Of a stretch of 43,159 nt of DNA, positions 16,049 through 25,064 are shown piece by piece. The notes beneath the pieces were generated by a model, which saw only the letters and a list, made by a program, of their open reading frames with translations, was not told the origin of the DNA and did not search any database. Source of the DNA: Thauera sp. 28 (GTDB lineage: Bacteria; Pseudomonadota; Gammaproteobacteria; Burkholderiales; Rhodocyclaceae); assembly GCF_000310145.2 (NCBI RefSeq), contig NZ_AMXA01000033.1, positions 1-43,159 on the forward strand. The letters are read 5' to 3'. Position numbers and translations under genes: made by a program. The stretch's first letter is position 1, and every line of letters begins with the position of its first letter.

Positions 16049-17217
16049 GGCTGTGTTCCAGTCGTGGCGGCTCGCTCCCGGTCGCGGAAGCGGCCATAGC
16101 TGAAGTGCGCGGCGCAGGCGCCCTCGGCAGAGACCATGCAGGCGCCGAGCGGGGTTTGCGGCGTGCAGACGGTGGCGAACAGTGCGCAGTCGCTCGGGCG
16201 TTTAGCGCCACGCAGGATCGCTGCGCACTCACAGGCCCTGTGGTCGGGTACCGGGCGGTCCTCGAGGGCGAACTTGAGCTCCGCGTCCCAGCGCGCGAAG
16301 GCGGGGCGGATGCGCAGCGCCGAATGCGGCAGGCTGCCGAGTCCGCGCCAGGCGAAGGCTTCGCGTCTTTCGAACACACCCTCGACCAGCGCTTGCGCCT
16401 TGCGGTTGCCCGTAAGGCTGACCGCGCGGGTGAATTCGTTCTCGACCGCCACGCGCCCTTCATTGACCTGGCGTATCAGCATCAGGATGGCCTGCATGAC
16501 GTCGAGTGGCTCGAAGCCGGCGATCACGACCGGCGTGTGATGGTGCTCTGCGACAAAGTCGTAGGGCGCACTGCCGATCACGGTGGATACATGCGCGGGA
16601 CCGAGGATGCCGTCCAGGTGCGGGGCGTCGTCCCGGCCTGTCGCGGCCGCGCCCAGCAGGGCGTCTATTGCTGGCGGCGTCAGCACGTGGTTGCAGATCA
16701 CGCTAAAGTTGTCGACCCCAAGGGCGCGGGCCTGTTCGATCACCACTGCGGTCGGGGGCGTGGTGGTTTCGAAGCCGATGGCGAAGAACACCACTTCGCG
16801 CCGCGGTTCGCGCTGCGCGAGGGCGAGTGCATCCGCGGCCGAGTACACCATGCGCACGTCCGCGCCCCGTGCCCGGGCCTTGTGCAGCGACAGTCCGGCC
16901 GAGGCCGGCACGCGCAGGCAGTCGCCGTAACTGCACAGGATCACGTCGGGGCGTGCCAGCGCCAGTCCGATCGCTATGTCGATACGGCCGATCGGCAGCA
17001 CGCACACGGGACAGCCAGGGCCGTGGATCATGTGCACATTGGCCGGCAGCAGGTCGGTGATGCCATAGCGCGAGATTGCATGGGTGTGGCCGCCGCAGAA
17101 TTCCATGAAAGCGTAGTTGCGCCGGGGGCGGGCGGCATGCGCGATCGCACGTGCCAGTCCGGCCGCCAGCTGCGGGTCGCGAAACTCGTCGACGTATCTC
17201 ATGCCGGTAGTGCTCAT
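16045..17217 (-). CDS. hypD: Hydrogenase maturation protein HypD
   Basis: This 390-residue iron-sulfur protein is the scaffold, with HypC, on which the Fe(CN)2CO group is assembled. All signature cysteines appear intact: the MEFCGGHTHAISRYG motif, GPGCPVCVLP, and CSYGDCLRVP. The C-terminal cluster-binding cysteines lie in RACECAAIL, TVCTPQTPLGAC and the stretch after it. The ATG at 17217 overlaps the hypC stop (ATGA); a second ATG at 17202 (MRYVDEF) is the alternative start. Overlaps on both sides imply strict co-translation with hypC and hypE. Confidence 0.96.
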   Translation of the reverse strand: MSTTGMRYVDEFRDPQLAAGLARAIAHAARPRRNYAFMEFCGGHTHAISRYGITDLLPANVHMIHGPGCPVCVLPIGRIDIAIGLALARPDVILCSYGDCLRVPASAGLSLHKARARGADVRMVYSAADALALAQREPRREVVFFAIGFETTTPPTAVVIEQARALGVDNFSVICNHVLTPPAIDALLGAAATGRDDAPHLDGILGPAHVSTVIGSAPYDFVAEHHHTPVVIAGFEPLDVMQAILMLIRQVNEGRVAVENEFTRAVSLTGNRKAQALVEGVFERREAFAWRGLGSLPHSALRIRPAFARWDAELKFALEDRPVPDHRACECAAILRGAKRPSDCALFATVCTPQTPLGACMVSAEGACAAHFSYGRFRDRERAATTGTQP

Positions 17218-17498
17218 GGCTGACCGCCCTGCGGCGTGTGGTGCGTGCTCCTTGCGGTCTCCGGTTCCTTGTCTGCCTCGGGTAGCTGTCCGGCAGCGGT
17301 GAGCAGCGCGAGTGTTTGCGCGGCTTCCTCCGGGTCGAGGCGGTTGAGCGCGTAGCCGACGTGCACGATCACGTAGTCGCCGACCGCCACGTCATCCACC
17401 AATGCCAGCGAGATTTCCTTGCGGATGCCGCCGAGTTCGACGCGGCAGTTGCCGCCGGCGACCAGTTCGACGACCCGCGCGGGGATGGCGAGGCACAT
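17214..17498 (-). CDS. hypC: Hydrogenase maturation chaperone HypC
   Basis: This 94-residue protein is a HypC/HupF-family chaperone. It begins MCLAIPARVVEL; the Cys at position 2, exposed after removal of Met, carries the iron group and contacts HypD and the large subunit. The barrel motif DDVAVGDYVIVHVGYAL and the helix LDPEEAAQTLALL follow. A C-terminal extension of about 15 residues (EADKEPETARSTHH and beyond) is somewhat longer than in many HypC proteins. The open frame continues upstream, but the MCLAIP start is unambiguous. It begins two bases after the hypF stop. Confidence 0.95.
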   Translation of the reverse strand: MCLAIPARVVELVAGGNCRVELGGIRKEISLALVDDVAVGDYVIVHVGYALNRLDPEEAAQTLALLTAAGQLPEADKEPETARSTHHTPQGGQP

Positions 17499-17500
17499 GT

Positions 17501-18706
17501 TCAGGTTTCCTTGAGGGTGAGTCGATGCCGGGCCACCCAGGCTTGACCGAGCGCGATGCCGGCATCGCCGGGCGACAGTCGGCGCGCACCGAGCACTGTG
17601 AGTCCGCGTGTGCTCAGAGCGGTGTCGAGCATGGCCGACAGCACGCGATTGTGCATGCAACCGCCGCCCAGCACGACGGTGTCGCAGTGCTCCAGTGCGA
17701 GCGCGTGCTCGATCCAGTCGGTCAGCGCCGCGGCCAGGGTGACGTGGAAGCGAGCGGCGCCGCGCGCGGCATCGGCCTCGTCGGCCAGCAGCAGCAGCAG
17801 CGGGTGGAGGTCCAGCTCCAGGTCCGGTGAGATGCGCCAGCCGTCAGCCAGTGCGGGCAGCTCGCCGTACGCGCGGGCAAGGCTCTCGAGCGCGACTGCG
17901 GCCTCTGCATCGGTGTGCATGACCTCGCACACGCCCAGCAGCCCGGCGGCGGCGTCGAAATGGCGGCCAAGGCTAGTGGTGGGCGGACTCAGCGTCGGGC
18001 GTGACAGCACTTGGGCAAGCAACGCCGCTGCCGGCTGGTGCGAGAAGCGGTGGGCAATCTCGCTGCCACGGCCGCAGGCATAGAGCAGCGCCGAGGCCAT
18101 GCGCCAGGGTTCGCGTGCGGCACGGTCGCCGCCGGGCAGGCGCAGTGGACGCAGGTGGCCGATGCGCTCGCAACGTGCTCCGCGCACACGCAGCAGTTCG
18201 CCGCCCCAGGCCTGGCCGTCGCTACCCAGGCCGACGCCGTCGACAGCCAGGCCCAGTACGGGGCGCGTGTCGAAGCGGCCATGCTCGGCGAGCACGGCGC
18301 CGATGTGGGCGTGGTGGTGCTGCACGGCGAGCGCCGGCACGCCCAGGCGGTTGGCGGTGGCGAGCGCGACGCGGGTGGAGTGGAAATCGGGGTGCAGATC
18401 GTGGGCGACGACGAGCGGCGGCACGGGCGTGGCGGCGAGCAGGGCGGCGACCGCGGGCTCGACGCGGCGGCAGGCGTCGGGCGTATCCAGATCGCCGAGG
18501 TTGGGGCTGAACAACGCGCGCTCGCGCTCGAGCAGGCAGGGCGTGTTGTTGAACCAGGCACCCAATGCCAGGATCGGGCCTGCGAGCGCGGCGCCGTCGC
18601 CCGTGCAGCGTAGTGACTGCAGGATAGCGTCGCCTGTGTCCGCGAGCGCGGTCCGGCCCTGCCGATGCGCCTCGTCTGGTTGCTGCGCGCGCTGGGGCGG
18701 CCTCAT
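17501..18706 (-). CDS. hypF: Short HypF: carbamoyltransferase domain only
   Basis: This 401-residue protein matches only the C-terminal half of HypF. Present are the Kae1/TsaD-like carbamoyltransfer domain with the metal motif [35 protein letters not shown], and the nucleotide-binding [13 protein letters not shown]. Missing are the N-terminal acylphosphatase domain, the zinc-finger cysteines and the YrdC-like domain that makes carbamoyl-adenylate in full-length HypF (about 750 residues). The upstream sequence is hypB, with which it overlaps by four bases, so this is not a recent deletion in place. Ralstonia eutropha HypF1 is similarly short and has a full-length HypF2 elsewhere; I infer a comparable arrangement here. 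Confidence 0.88.
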   Translation of the reverse strand: MRPPQRAQQPDEAHRQGRTALADTGDAILQSLRCTGDGAALAGPILALGAWFNNTPCLLERERALFSPNLGDLDTPDACRRVEPAVAALLAATPVPPLVVAHDLHPDFHSTRVALATANRLGVPALAVQHHHAHIGAVLAEHGRFDTRPVLGLAVDGVGLGSDGQAWGGELLRVRGARCERIGHLRPLRLPGGDRAAREPWRMASALLYACGRGSEIAHRFSHQPAAALLAQVLSRPTLSPPTTSLGRHFDAAAGLLGVCEVMHTDAEAAVALESLARAYGELPALADGWRISPDLELDLHPLLLLLADEADAARGAARFHVTLAAALTDWIEHALALEHCDTVVLGGGCMHNRVLSAMLDTALSTRGLTVLGARRLSPGDAGIALGQAWVARHRLTLKET

Positions 18707-19542
18707 GCCGAGGCCCGCTCACGCTCGATCCACGCCAGCCAGGCGTCGATGCCGTCGCCTCGGGTGGCGGAAGTCAGGATCACCTCGAGCCGCGGATTGA
18801 CACGATGGGCGTATTCGATCGCGCGCTCGACGTCGAAGCTCAGGTAGGGCAGCAGGTCGGCCTTGTTGAGCAGCATGAGGTCGGCCGCGGCGAACATGTC
18901 CGGGTACTTGAGCGGCTTGTCCTCGCCTTCGGTCACCGACAGGATCACCACTTTGTGCGCCTCGCCGAGGTCGAAGGCTGCCGGGCAAACGAGGTTGCCG
19001 ACGTTCTCGATCAGCAGCAGCCCGCGCTCTGCGAGCGGCAGGCGGGGCAGGGCGCGTGCCACCATGTCGGCGTCGAGGTGGCAGCCCTTGCCGGTGTTGA
19101 TCTGCAGTGCGGGTACGCCGGTGGCACGGATGCGCTCGGCGTCGAACTCGGTCTGCTGGTCGCCTTCGATCACCGCTGCGGGCAGGCGCCCGCCAAGCGT
19201 CTCGAGCGCACGCACCAGCAGGGAGGTCTTGCCCGAGCCCGGGCTGGACATCAGGTTGAGGGCAAGGATGCGGCGTTCGGCCAACCAGCTGCGGTTGGCC
19301 GCTGCAATGCGCTCGTTCTTGCCCAGGATGTCGCGCTCGACGCGCTGCAGCCTGGCGACCGAGGCGCGATCGGTGCTTTCGTGGTCGAGGCCCGCCGGCG
19401 AGGCGGCCGGCCGCCGAGTATCGATCGCTCGCCAGGCCTGCGTAGTCCCGGTGCCCGCCCGTTGCACGCGCTTGTTGCGGTCACCGCCGAATACCGACCC
19501 GATACGCGCCTCGCTGCCACCGCATCCGCAGACGCCACACAT
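18703..19542 (-). CDS. hypB: Hydrogenase nickel-insertion GTPase HypB
   Basis: This 279-residue SIMIBI-class GTPase delivers nickel to the hydrogenase large subunit together with HypA. The N-terminus MCGVCGCGG supplies the high-affinity CxxCxC nickel site. The GTPase domain starts around residue 95 with [13 protein letters not shown] (P-loop), followed by [13 protein letters not shown], the metal-binding [17 protein letters not shown], and the NKAD specificity motif. The linker between the Cys motif and the GTPase domain is short and lacks the histidine-rich nickel store seen in some HypB proteins. It overlaps hypF by four bases and follows hypA by 39 bases. Confidence 0.96.
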   Translation of the reverse strand: MCGVCGCGGSEARIGSVFGGDRNKRVQRAGTGTTQAWRAIDTRRPAASPAGLDHESTDRASVARLQRVERDILGKNERIAAANRSWLAERRILALNLMSSPGSGKTSLLVRALETLGGRLPAAVIEGDQQTEFDAERIRATGVPALQINTGKGCHLDADMVARALPRLPLAERGLLLIENVGNLVCPAAFDLGEAHKVVILSVTEGEDKPLKYPDMFAAADLMLLNKADLLPYLSFDVERAIEYAHRVNPRLEVILTSATRGDGIDAWLAWIERERASA

Positions 19543-19581
19543 GATCTGCCCCCCGCTGTTCGTTCCGTCCCTTGCGCCGTC

Positions 19582-19923
19582 CTACTCGAGCTCGACCGCC
19601 TGCACCCGCATGCGGTCCCCTTCTAGCACCTCAAGCCCGTACGCGCCGCAGCTGGGGCAGGGCGTGTGGCGCTCGTCGATCGGCGCCAGCGTGCCGCACT
19701 GCCGGCAGCGGCCCCGGCCGGGAACCTCGATGACATCGACCTCGGCGCCCTCGGCAATCGAGTCGCTCAGCACCTCATCGAGGCAGAAGCGAAGGGCGTC
19801 GGCGTCTACCGCCGCCAGTGCGCCGATCTCGAGCACGATGCGACGCACCCGTGTCGCAGCTTCCATGGTGGCCGTCTCTTCGACGATGTCACGAATGCCT
19901 TCGGCGAGCGAGAGTTCATGCAT
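19582..19923 (-). CDS. hypA: Hydrogenase nickel chaperone HypA
   Basis: This 113-residue protein is HypA/HybF. The N-terminal MHELSLAEGI contains the Met-His-Glu nickel-binding group. The zinc site is formed by two CxxC pairs, CRQCG and CPSCG, in the C-terminal third. HypA docks with HypB to load nickel into the maturing large subunit. It is the first gene of the minus-strand operon hypABFCDE, and its promoter should lie in the 144-base gap shared with the divergent lipoprotein gene. The hydrogenase structural genes served by the operon are not in the window. Confidence 0.96.
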   Translation of the reverse strand: MHELSLAEGIRDIVEETATMEAATRVRRIVLEIGALAAVDADALRFCLDEVLSDSIAEGAEVDVIEVPGRGRCRQCGTLAPIDERHTPCPSCGAYGLEVLEGDRMRVQAVELE

Positions 19924-20067
19924 GGTGGTGGTGATGCCCGGTCATGCTAAAGTCGGCGGGTTTCACGGCAAGCGACGCGCTGGCGCGTGCGAGCCGTTGC
20001 GGTTGGTGATCCTGTGGCCGTGAGCGGTTTCGAGCCTGCGCGTGCCTCATAGACCGGAGTTTATCCC

Positions 20068-21057
20068 ATGGTCCGAACTTATCTTCAGCTTGCGCTGACG
20101 GCATCCCTGCTGGGTGGTTGTGCGCTGTTCGGCGGGACGCCCGCGGGCAATGGTGCGCCGGATGAAGGGCGTGCCGCGGCCGTCCTCGAACTCGACCCCC
20201 AGCCGCCCCTGCACTACCGCTGCGGCGAGCTGGCGGTGAGCGTGCGCAGTTTCGGCGAACTGAGCACGCTCAGTACAGGTGAGCGCAACTTCACCCTGCG
20301 TCCGGTGCGTACCGCTTCGGGCGCCAAGCTGGTCGCGGTCGATGACGAAACCACCAGCTTCTGGAGCAAGGGCGATGCGGCGATGCTCGAACTCGCGGGC
20401 GTGGCTCAGCCCGAATGCCGGCTCATTGCCGACAAGCGCTTGTTCCGTGCTGTCGGCAATGAACCGGGCTGGCGGCTGGATGTGATCGAGGCAGGCCTTG
20501 ACCTGCGCATGGATCATGGCGCGACCCACGTGTTCGCTCCCGGCCCGCTGGTCATCGATGCCGCCGGTGCGCGCAGCTACCAGGCGATGTCGGCGGGCGG
20601 CGAACTGGGGGTGCTGGTGTTCGACCGCGTCTGCGTCGACAGCATGAGTGCGATGCCGCACCCCAATACCGTCGAGGTGCGCTGGCAGGACCGTGTGCTG
20701 CGCGGCTGCGGTGGAGAGCCGGCAAGCCTGCTGGTGGGTGGCACCTGGCGTGTGCTCGATATCGACGGCCGCAGCACCGGCGACCCGCAGCGTGTCACCC
20801 TGGACTTTGCCGAGGATGGCCGCGTTGCCGGGCTGGCGGCCTGCAACCGCTACACTGGCGCCTACGTGCTGTCGGGCGAGGGCCTGCGCCTGGGGCCGTT
20901 TGCCGGCACCAGGATGGCCTGCCCGCCTGCTGTCATGGACGAGGAGATGCGCTTCCATGCAGCGATCGGACGCGTCACCCGTTTCGGTGTGGATGAGCAG
21001 GGCGGGCTGCTGCTGTATGCCGGTGACGACGTCGTGATGCGCGCCACGCGCGATTGA
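20068..21057 (+). CDS. Three-domain lipoprotein: MliC-like, COG3650-like and META/HslJ
   Basis: This 329-residue protein starts with a lipoprotein signal (LTASLLGGC, Cys 18 as lipidation site). Three small domains follow. Residues 50-115 look like MliC, the C-type lysozyme inhibitor (HYRCGELAVSVRSFG, then FWSKGDAAMLEL and a paired Cys). About 128-205 resembles the COG3650 family (FRAVGNEPGWRLDV). From about 225 to the end is a META/HslJ domain (GGTWRVLDIDG, LAACNRYTGAYVL, TRMACPPAVMDEE). A defence or stress role at the cell envelope, including protection from lysozyme, is inferred from the first domain. It diverges from hypA. Confidence 0.85.
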   Translation: MVRTYLQLALTASLLGGCALFGGTPAGNGAPDEGRAAAVLELDPQPPLHYRCGELAVSVRSFGELSTLSTGERNFTLRPVRTASGAKLVAVDDETTSFWSKGDAAMLELAGVAQPECRLIADKRLFRAVGNEPGWRLDVIEAGLDLRMDHGATHVFAPGPLVIDAAGARSYQAMSAGGELGVLVFDRVCVDSMSAMPHPNTVEVRWQDRVLRGCGGEPASLLVGGTWRVLDIDGRSTGDPQRVTLDFAEDGRVAGLAACNRYTGAYVLSGEGLRLGPFAGTRMACPPAVMDEEMRFHAAIGRVTRFGVDEQGGLLLYAGDDVVMRATRD

Positions 21058-21121
21058 CTGCCTGCAGTGCGCGTCAGCCAAGTTGGCGCGCCTTGACCCG
21101 AGAACCCGAGCTGGAGCAACG

Positions 21122-21802
21122 ATGCCCTTGCGCAACACCGTGCCGCACCCCTTTCCGCTGTCCCGCCTTGCCTTGTGCGTGCTTGCTGCTGGCCTGCTCG
21201 GCGGCTGCGAATTCAAGCCGCCCGCAAGCGAGGCGCCGCCTGCCGCGGTGCTGAGCCCCGAGCAGGAGGCCGCGCGCCAGGCGGCGCTGGAGGCGCAGCA
21301 GGTGCGCGAGCAGGCCTTGCTGGCACGCTATCAGATCGCCGGCGATGGCACCGTGACCGATACCGAAACGGGCCTTACCTGGATGCAGTGCAGCCTCGGC
21401 CAGAGCTGGAGCGAGGGGCGCTGCCTGGGCGAGGCAAAGCTCTTCAGCTGGACGCATGCGCTGCGTGCGGCCGAGGGCTTCGAGTTTGCAGGCCACGCCG
21501 ACTGGCGGCTGCCGACCCAGCCCGAGCTGCTCACCTTGGTGTATTGCAGCACCGGCAGGCGCAACGCGGTGAACGCCGAAGGCTATGGCGGCAGCTGTGC
21601 GGGCGACTACAGCAAGCCCACCTTGCTCACCGCAGCCTTCCCAGACACGCCCGCGGGCAACTTCTGGACATCGACGCCGCACGAGCGCTATGGCTACGCG
21701 TCCTGGGGCGTGGCCTTCGGCAGCGGCGCGACCGGCGTGGGTACGCACACCGACTATACCCACGCCCGCCTGGTACGCGGCACCTTGCGCACCAGCCAAT
21801 AG
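21122..21802 (+). CDS. DUF1566-containing lipoprotein
   Basis: This 226-residue protein has a lipoprotein signal (VLAAGLLGGC, Cys 29) and then a short charged coiled stretch rich in Ala, Gln and Glu. The rest is a DUF1566 (Lcl) domain: GLTWMQCSLGQSW, FSWTHALRAAEGFEFAG, ADWRLPTQPELLTLVYC, FWTSTPH, and ASWGVAFGSG. The fold is related to C-type-lectin/formylglycine-generating-enzyme-like domains and is found in many secreted proteins of unknown role. The start at 21122 is preferred to an in-frame ATG at 21083 because it gives a compact signal peptide. It lies 64 bases after the preceding lipoprotein gene and may be co-transcribed. Confidence 0.85.
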   Translation: MPLRNTVPHPFPLSRLALCVLAAGLLGGCEFKPPASEAPPAAVLSPEQEAARQAALEAQQVREQALLARYQIAGDGTVTDTETGLTWMQCSLGQSWSEGRCLGEAKLFSWTHALRAAEGFEFAGHADWRLPTQPELLTLVYCSTGRRNAVNAEGYGGSCAGDYSKPTLLTAAFPDTPAGNFWTSTPHERYGYASWGVAFGSGATGVGTHTDYTHARLVRGTLRTSQ

Positions 21803-21823
21803 GCGAGCGCAACGCGCCCGTGC

Positions 21824-21856
21824 AAAAAAGCGCCGCACCTGTTGCCAGGGCGGCGC
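21824..21856 (-). terminator. Intrinsic terminator of the riboflavin-nusB operon
   Basis: Read on the minus strand, GCGCCGC-CCTG-loop-CAGG-(A)-GCGGCGC forms an 11-bp stem with one bulge and is followed by six T residues (A-tract 21824-21829 on the plus strand). It lies about 45 bases after the nusB stop codon. Confidence 0.82.
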
Positions 21857-21902
21857 CTCGATCTTGTACGCATCCGCGTGGATGCGGCGTCCCGGCCTTG
21901 TC

Positions 21903-22412
21903 TCAGCGCTTGGCGGCGCGTGCGGCCTCGACCTCTTCCGGGCGCAGACGCGCGGCGAGCTTGTCCATCACGCCGTTGACGAACTTGTGGCCGTCGGTGC
22001 CGCCGTAGCCCTTGGCGAGCTCGATCGATTCGTTGATCGCCACCCGGTAAGGGGTGTCGATGTTGTGGCGCAACTCGTAGGTGCCGAGCAGCAGGATGGC
22101 GTGCTCGATCGGCGACAGTTCGGCGAGCGGGCGCGACAGCAACGGCTCGAAGCAGCCGCGCAGCTCATCGGCGTCACCGATTGCGCCGCGCAACAGCGTG
22201 ACGAAGAGCTCGCGATCGGTGCGGTCCAGGCTTTCGCTCTCGGATTCGAGGTGGCGCTGCACGGTGGCGCTGGAGTTGCCCGACAGCAGCCACTGGTACA
22301 CGCCCTGCAGGGCCATCTCGCGCGCGCGGCGGCGCGCCATCTTGCTCGTCGGGTTGCCTGCGCCTGCGCCCGTGCCCTCTGCGGCGGGGCCGCCGTTGTC
22401 GATCTCGCTCAT
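21903..22412 (-). CDS. nusB: Transcription antitermination factor NusB
   Basis: This 169-residue all-helical protein is NusB, which with NusE (S10) binds boxA RNA and supports antitermination of rRNA operons. Marks are [19 protein letters not shown], then [34 protein letters not shown], and [16 protein letters not shown]. The N-terminus has a low-complexity Gly/Ala-rich tail (about 25 residues) before the domain. The ATG at 22412 overlaps the ribH stop by four bases, the common ribH-nusB coupling. An intrinsic terminator follows. Confidence 0.96.
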   Translation of the reverse strand: MSEIDNGGPAAEGTGAGAGNPTSKMARRRAREMALQGVYQWLLSGNSSATVQRHLESESESLDRTDRELFVTLLRGAIGDADELRGCFEPLLSRPLAELSPIEHAILLLGTYELRHNIDTPYRVAINESIELAKGYGGTDGHKFVNGVMDKLAARLRPEEVEAARAAKR

Positions 22413-22912
22413 CGCACCACCTTCAGCAGATTGGCCATTTCGACCGCCGCGCGGGCGCAGTCTGCACCCTTCTCGCGCATGCGCGCGATTGCCTGGTCGT
22501 CGTCTTCGGTCGTCAGCACGCCATTGGCGATCGGCAGGCCGGTGTCCAGGCCGACGCGGGTCACGCCCGCGCCCATTTCGTTCGACACCAGCTCGAAGTG
22601 GTAGGTCTCGCCGCGGATCACCGCGCCGAGCGCCACCAGGGCGTCGTACTTGCCACTCCTGGCCATGGTCTGCAGCACCAGCGGGATCTCGAGTGCGCCG
22701 GGCACGGTGACGATGCGGACGTCGCCCTTGGCGACGCCGAGGCGCAGCAGCTCGTCGGTGCACGCCGACAGCAGGCCCTCGCAGATGTCGAGGTTGAAGC
22801 GTGCCATGACGATGCCGACGCGCACGCCCGTGCCGTCGAAATTGGGGTCGATCTCGTCGATGCCGTCGTAGCGGGTGCCCTGGCGGGCGTTTTCGGGTTG
22901 GTTGCGTTGCAT
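22409..22912 (-). CDS. ribH: 6,7-dimethyl-8-ribityllumazine synthase
   Basis: This 167-residue enzyme condenses 5-amino-6-ribitylaminouracil with dihydroxybutanone phosphate to give the lumazine precursor of riboflavin. Family motifs are [48 protein letters not shown] with the catalytic His, and [18 protein letters not shown]. It has a roughly 25-residue polar N-terminal extension. It lies 19 bases after ribBA and overlaps nusB. Confidence 0.97.
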   Translation of the reverse strand: MQRNQPENARQGTRYDGIDEIDPNFDGTGVRVGIVMARFNLDICEGLLSACTDELLRLGVAKGDVRIVTVPGALEIPLVLQTMARSGKYDALVALGAVIRGETYHFELVSNEMGAGVTRVGLDTGLPIANGVLTTEDDDQAIARMREKGADCARAAVEMANLLKVVR

Positions 22913-22931
22913 GCTGTTCCCTGTAATTCGA

Positions 22932-24023
22932 TCAGTTCTTGTCGACGAAGCCGGTGATCTCCAGTCCGAAGCCGGTCATGCTGGGGATCTTGCGCGGGCT
23001 GGCGAGCAGGCGCATCTTGCCGACGTTGAGCGCGCGCAGGATCTGGGCGCCGACGCCGAACAGGCGTGCGTCCCACTTCACCGGCGCGCGGTCCTGGGCG
23101 TTGTCCAGGCTGGCGAGCAGCTCGCGGCCCGACTGCGGGCGGTAGAGCATGACGATGACGCCGGCCTCGGCCGCCGCCAGGCTTGCGAGCGCGTCATTGA
23201 CCGGGAAGCTGTGGCGGCCGCTTGCGGGGTCGAGAAAATCGACCACCGAGATCGGCTCGTGCACCCGCACCAGGGTCTCGCGTTCGGGCGTGATGTCGCC
23301 GCGCGACAGCGCGAAGTGCACGTCGCCCGAGGTCTTGTCCTCGAAGGCGGACAGGCGGAAGCGGCCGTGCGGCGTGTCCACCTCCTTGTCGATCACCTTT
23401 TCCACCAGGTGCTCGGTGGCGGCGCGGTACTCGATGAGGTCGCGGATGGCGCCGATCTTGAGCCCGTGCGCCTTGCCGAACTCGATGAGGTCGGGCAGGC
23501 GCGCCATGGTGCCGTCGTCCTTGAGGATCTCGCAGATCACCGAGGCGGGCTCCAGGCCGGCGAGCTGGGCGAGGTCGCAGCCGGCCTCGGTGTGGCCGGC
23601 GCGGATCAGCACGCCGCCCTTCTGCGCGGTGAGCGGGAAGATGTGGCCGGGGGTGACGATGTCTTCCGGCCTGGCATGGCGGCCCACCGCCACCTGCACG
23701 GTGCGGGCACGGTCGTGGGCCGAGATGCCGGTGGTGACGCCGGTGGCGGCCTCGATCGACACGGTAAACGCAGTGCCGTGCGGGGTGCGGTTGTCGCGCA
23801 CCATCTGCTGCAGGCCGAGCTGGCGGCAGCGCTCGTCGGTGAGCGTCAGGCAGATCAGGCCACGGCCGAACTTGGCCATGAAGTTGATCGCCTCGGGGGT
23901 GACGAACTCGGCCGCCATCACGAGGTCGCCCTCGTTCTCGCGGTCTTCTTCGTCCACCAGGATGACCATCTTGCCGGCCTTGATGTCGGCGATGATCTCG
24001 GTAATCGGCGCGAGTGCGCTCAT
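22932..24023 (-). CDS. ribBA: RibB with degenerate RibA domain (RibBX type)
   Basis: This 363-residue protein has an intact N-terminal 3,4-dihydroxy-2-butanone-4-phosphate synthase domain: [36 protein letters not shown], and [22 protein letters not shown]. The C-terminal half is related to GTP cyclohydrolase II but lacks the zinc-binding, cysteine-rich stretch (the usual GECxxG...RCDC motif). The region after [16 protein letters not shown] instead runs into [16 protein letters not shown]. So it probably makes only the butanone phosphate, as described for the RibBX variant common in Proteobacteria. A genuine RibA must then lie elsewhere. The start at 24023 gives [10 protein letters not shown]. 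Confidence 0.9.
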   Translation of the reverse strand: MSALAPITEIIADIKAGKMVILVDEEDRENEGDLVMAAEFVTPEAINFMAKFGRGLICLTLTDERCRQLGLQQMVRDNRTPHGTAFTVSIEAATGVTTGISAHDRARTVQVAVGRHARPEDIVTPGHIFPLTAQKGGVLIRAGHTEAGCDLAQLAGLEPASVICEILKDDGTMARLPDLIEFGKAHGLKIGAIRDLIEYRAATEHLVEKVIDKEVDTPHGRFRLSAFEDKTSGDVHFALSRGDITPERETLVRVHEPISVVDFLDPASGRHSFPVNDALASLAAAEAGVIVMLYRPQSGRELLASLDNAQDRAPVKWDARLFGVGAQILRALNVGKMRLLASPRKIPSMTGFGLEITGFVDKN

Positions 24024-24088
24024 GCTGTGTCCTTTGTGTGCGTTCTTGCGGGCCTTGCCGTGTGGCATGGGGCGGGGCGGGAGGGCTT

Positions 24089-24700
24089 TCAGCCCTGCGC
24101 CGCTTCTTCCCGCTTCCACTCGAGCATGCGCTCGACGTAGCGGGCGATGAGGTCGATCTCGAGGTTCACGCGGCTGCCCGGCGCGAGGTGCTTGAGGTTG
24201 GTCATCGCCACCGTGTGCGGGATCAGGTTGATCCAGAAGTCGCGGCCTTCGACACGATTGACGGTGAGGCTGACGCCATTGACCGTGATCGAGCCCTTCT
24301 TGGCGATGTAGCCGGCGATCGCCGCCGGGGCGCGGATCACCAGTTCGTGGCTCTCGCCGATGGGGGCGAACTTCACCACCTCGCCCACGCCGTCCACATG
24401 GCCGGTGACCAGGTGGCCGCCGAGGCGGTCGGCCAGGCGCAGCGCCTTTTCCAGATTGACCTCGTTGCCGACGGCGTCCAGGCCCACCGTGCAGTTCAGC
24501 GTCTCGCGCGAGACGTCGTATTTGCACAGGGCGCCGTTCATCTCGACCACGGTCAGGCACACCCCGCTGTGAGCGATGCTGTCGCCGACGATGACGTCAG
24601 CCAGGTCCAGGCCGTTGGTGTCGACGCTGAGGCGAATGCCGTCCGCGAGTGGCTCGATGTGTTCGATGCGGCCGACGGCCGCGACGATGCCGGAGAACAT
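24089..24700 (-). CDS. ribE: Riboflavin synthase alpha subunit
   Basis: This 203-residue enzyme joins two lumazine molecules to give riboflavin. It consists of two homologous beta-barrel repeats. The first begins [16 protein letters not shown] and contains [13 protein letters not shown]; the second begins near residue 98 with [16 protein letters not shown] and contains [16 protein letters not shown]. The conserved N-terminal MFSGIV fixes the start at 24700, whereas the open frame runs back another 40 codons. It heads the operon ribE-ribBA-ribH-nusB, and the usual first gene ribD is not adjacent. No FMN riboswitch fits in the 70 bases upstream. Confidence 0.96.
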   Translation of the reverse strand: MFSGIVAAVGRIEHIEPLADGIRLSVDTNGLDLADVIVGDSIAHSGVCLTVVEMNGALCKYDVSRETLNCTVGLDAVGNEVNLEKALRLADRLGGHLVTGHVDGVGEVVKFAPIGESHELVIRAPAAIAGYIAKKGSITVNGVSLTVNRVEGRDFWINLIPHTVAMTNLKHLAPGSRVNLEIDLIARYVERMLEWKREEAAQG

Positions 24701-24770
24701 GAAGGGTTTGAACCGAAAGGGGAAAGGCGGGATTGTAGGGGAAAACGTGGGGCTTGGTTCCGGACGCCGC

Positions 24771-25064
24771 TTACTCGACCCGGTCGATCCAGTACTCGGG
24801 CGCGCGATGCTGGTGCGCAAAGGCGATCACATAGAGGTGATCCGCCTCGACCGAATAAAGCAGCTTGTAGGGAAAGCGCGTCAGCAACAGGCGGCGGATG
24901 CCTTCTTTCTCGACCGCGCAGGACAGCGGCCACTGCCGGATGCGCAACAGCGCTTGCCGCGTGTCCTGCTTCAGGCGCTGTCCAAGCCCTTGTTGCTGGG
25001 CTTCGTAGTAGGCGTATGCGTCCTCGTACTCCAGCCGTGCTTCCGGCGAGAACAGAACACGCAT
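24771..25064 (-). CDS. RelE/ParE-family toxin
   Basis: This 97-residue protein has the ParE/RelE toxin fold: MRVLFSPEARLEYEDAYAYYEAQQQGLGQR at the N-terminus, a central REP-like RLLLTRFPYKLLYSVEADHLYVIAFAHQHR, and a C-terminal YWIDR. ParE-type members poison gyrase, RelE-type members cut mRNA; this one looks closer to ParE, but the target cannot be decided. Its ATG overlaps the antitoxin stop by one base, so the pair is coupled. The pair sits between dsbD and the riboflavin operon. The second start option, far upstream, is excluded by the overlap. Confidence 0.85.
   Translation of the reverse strand: MRVLFSPEARLEYEDAYAYYEAQQQGLGQRLKQDTRQALLRIRQWPLSCAVEKEGIRRLLLTRFPYKLLYSVEADHLYVIAFAHQHRAPEYWIDRVE

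Noticed and set aside
19924-20067. Sigma-54 or FNR-type site for the hyp operon
   Set aside because: No TGGCAC-N5-TTGC or TTGAT-N4-ATCAA pattern could be seen in this gap.
24701-24770. FMN riboswitch upstream of the riboflavin operon
   Set aside because: The gap to the toxin gene is only 70 bases and none of the conserved RFN-element blocks was found.
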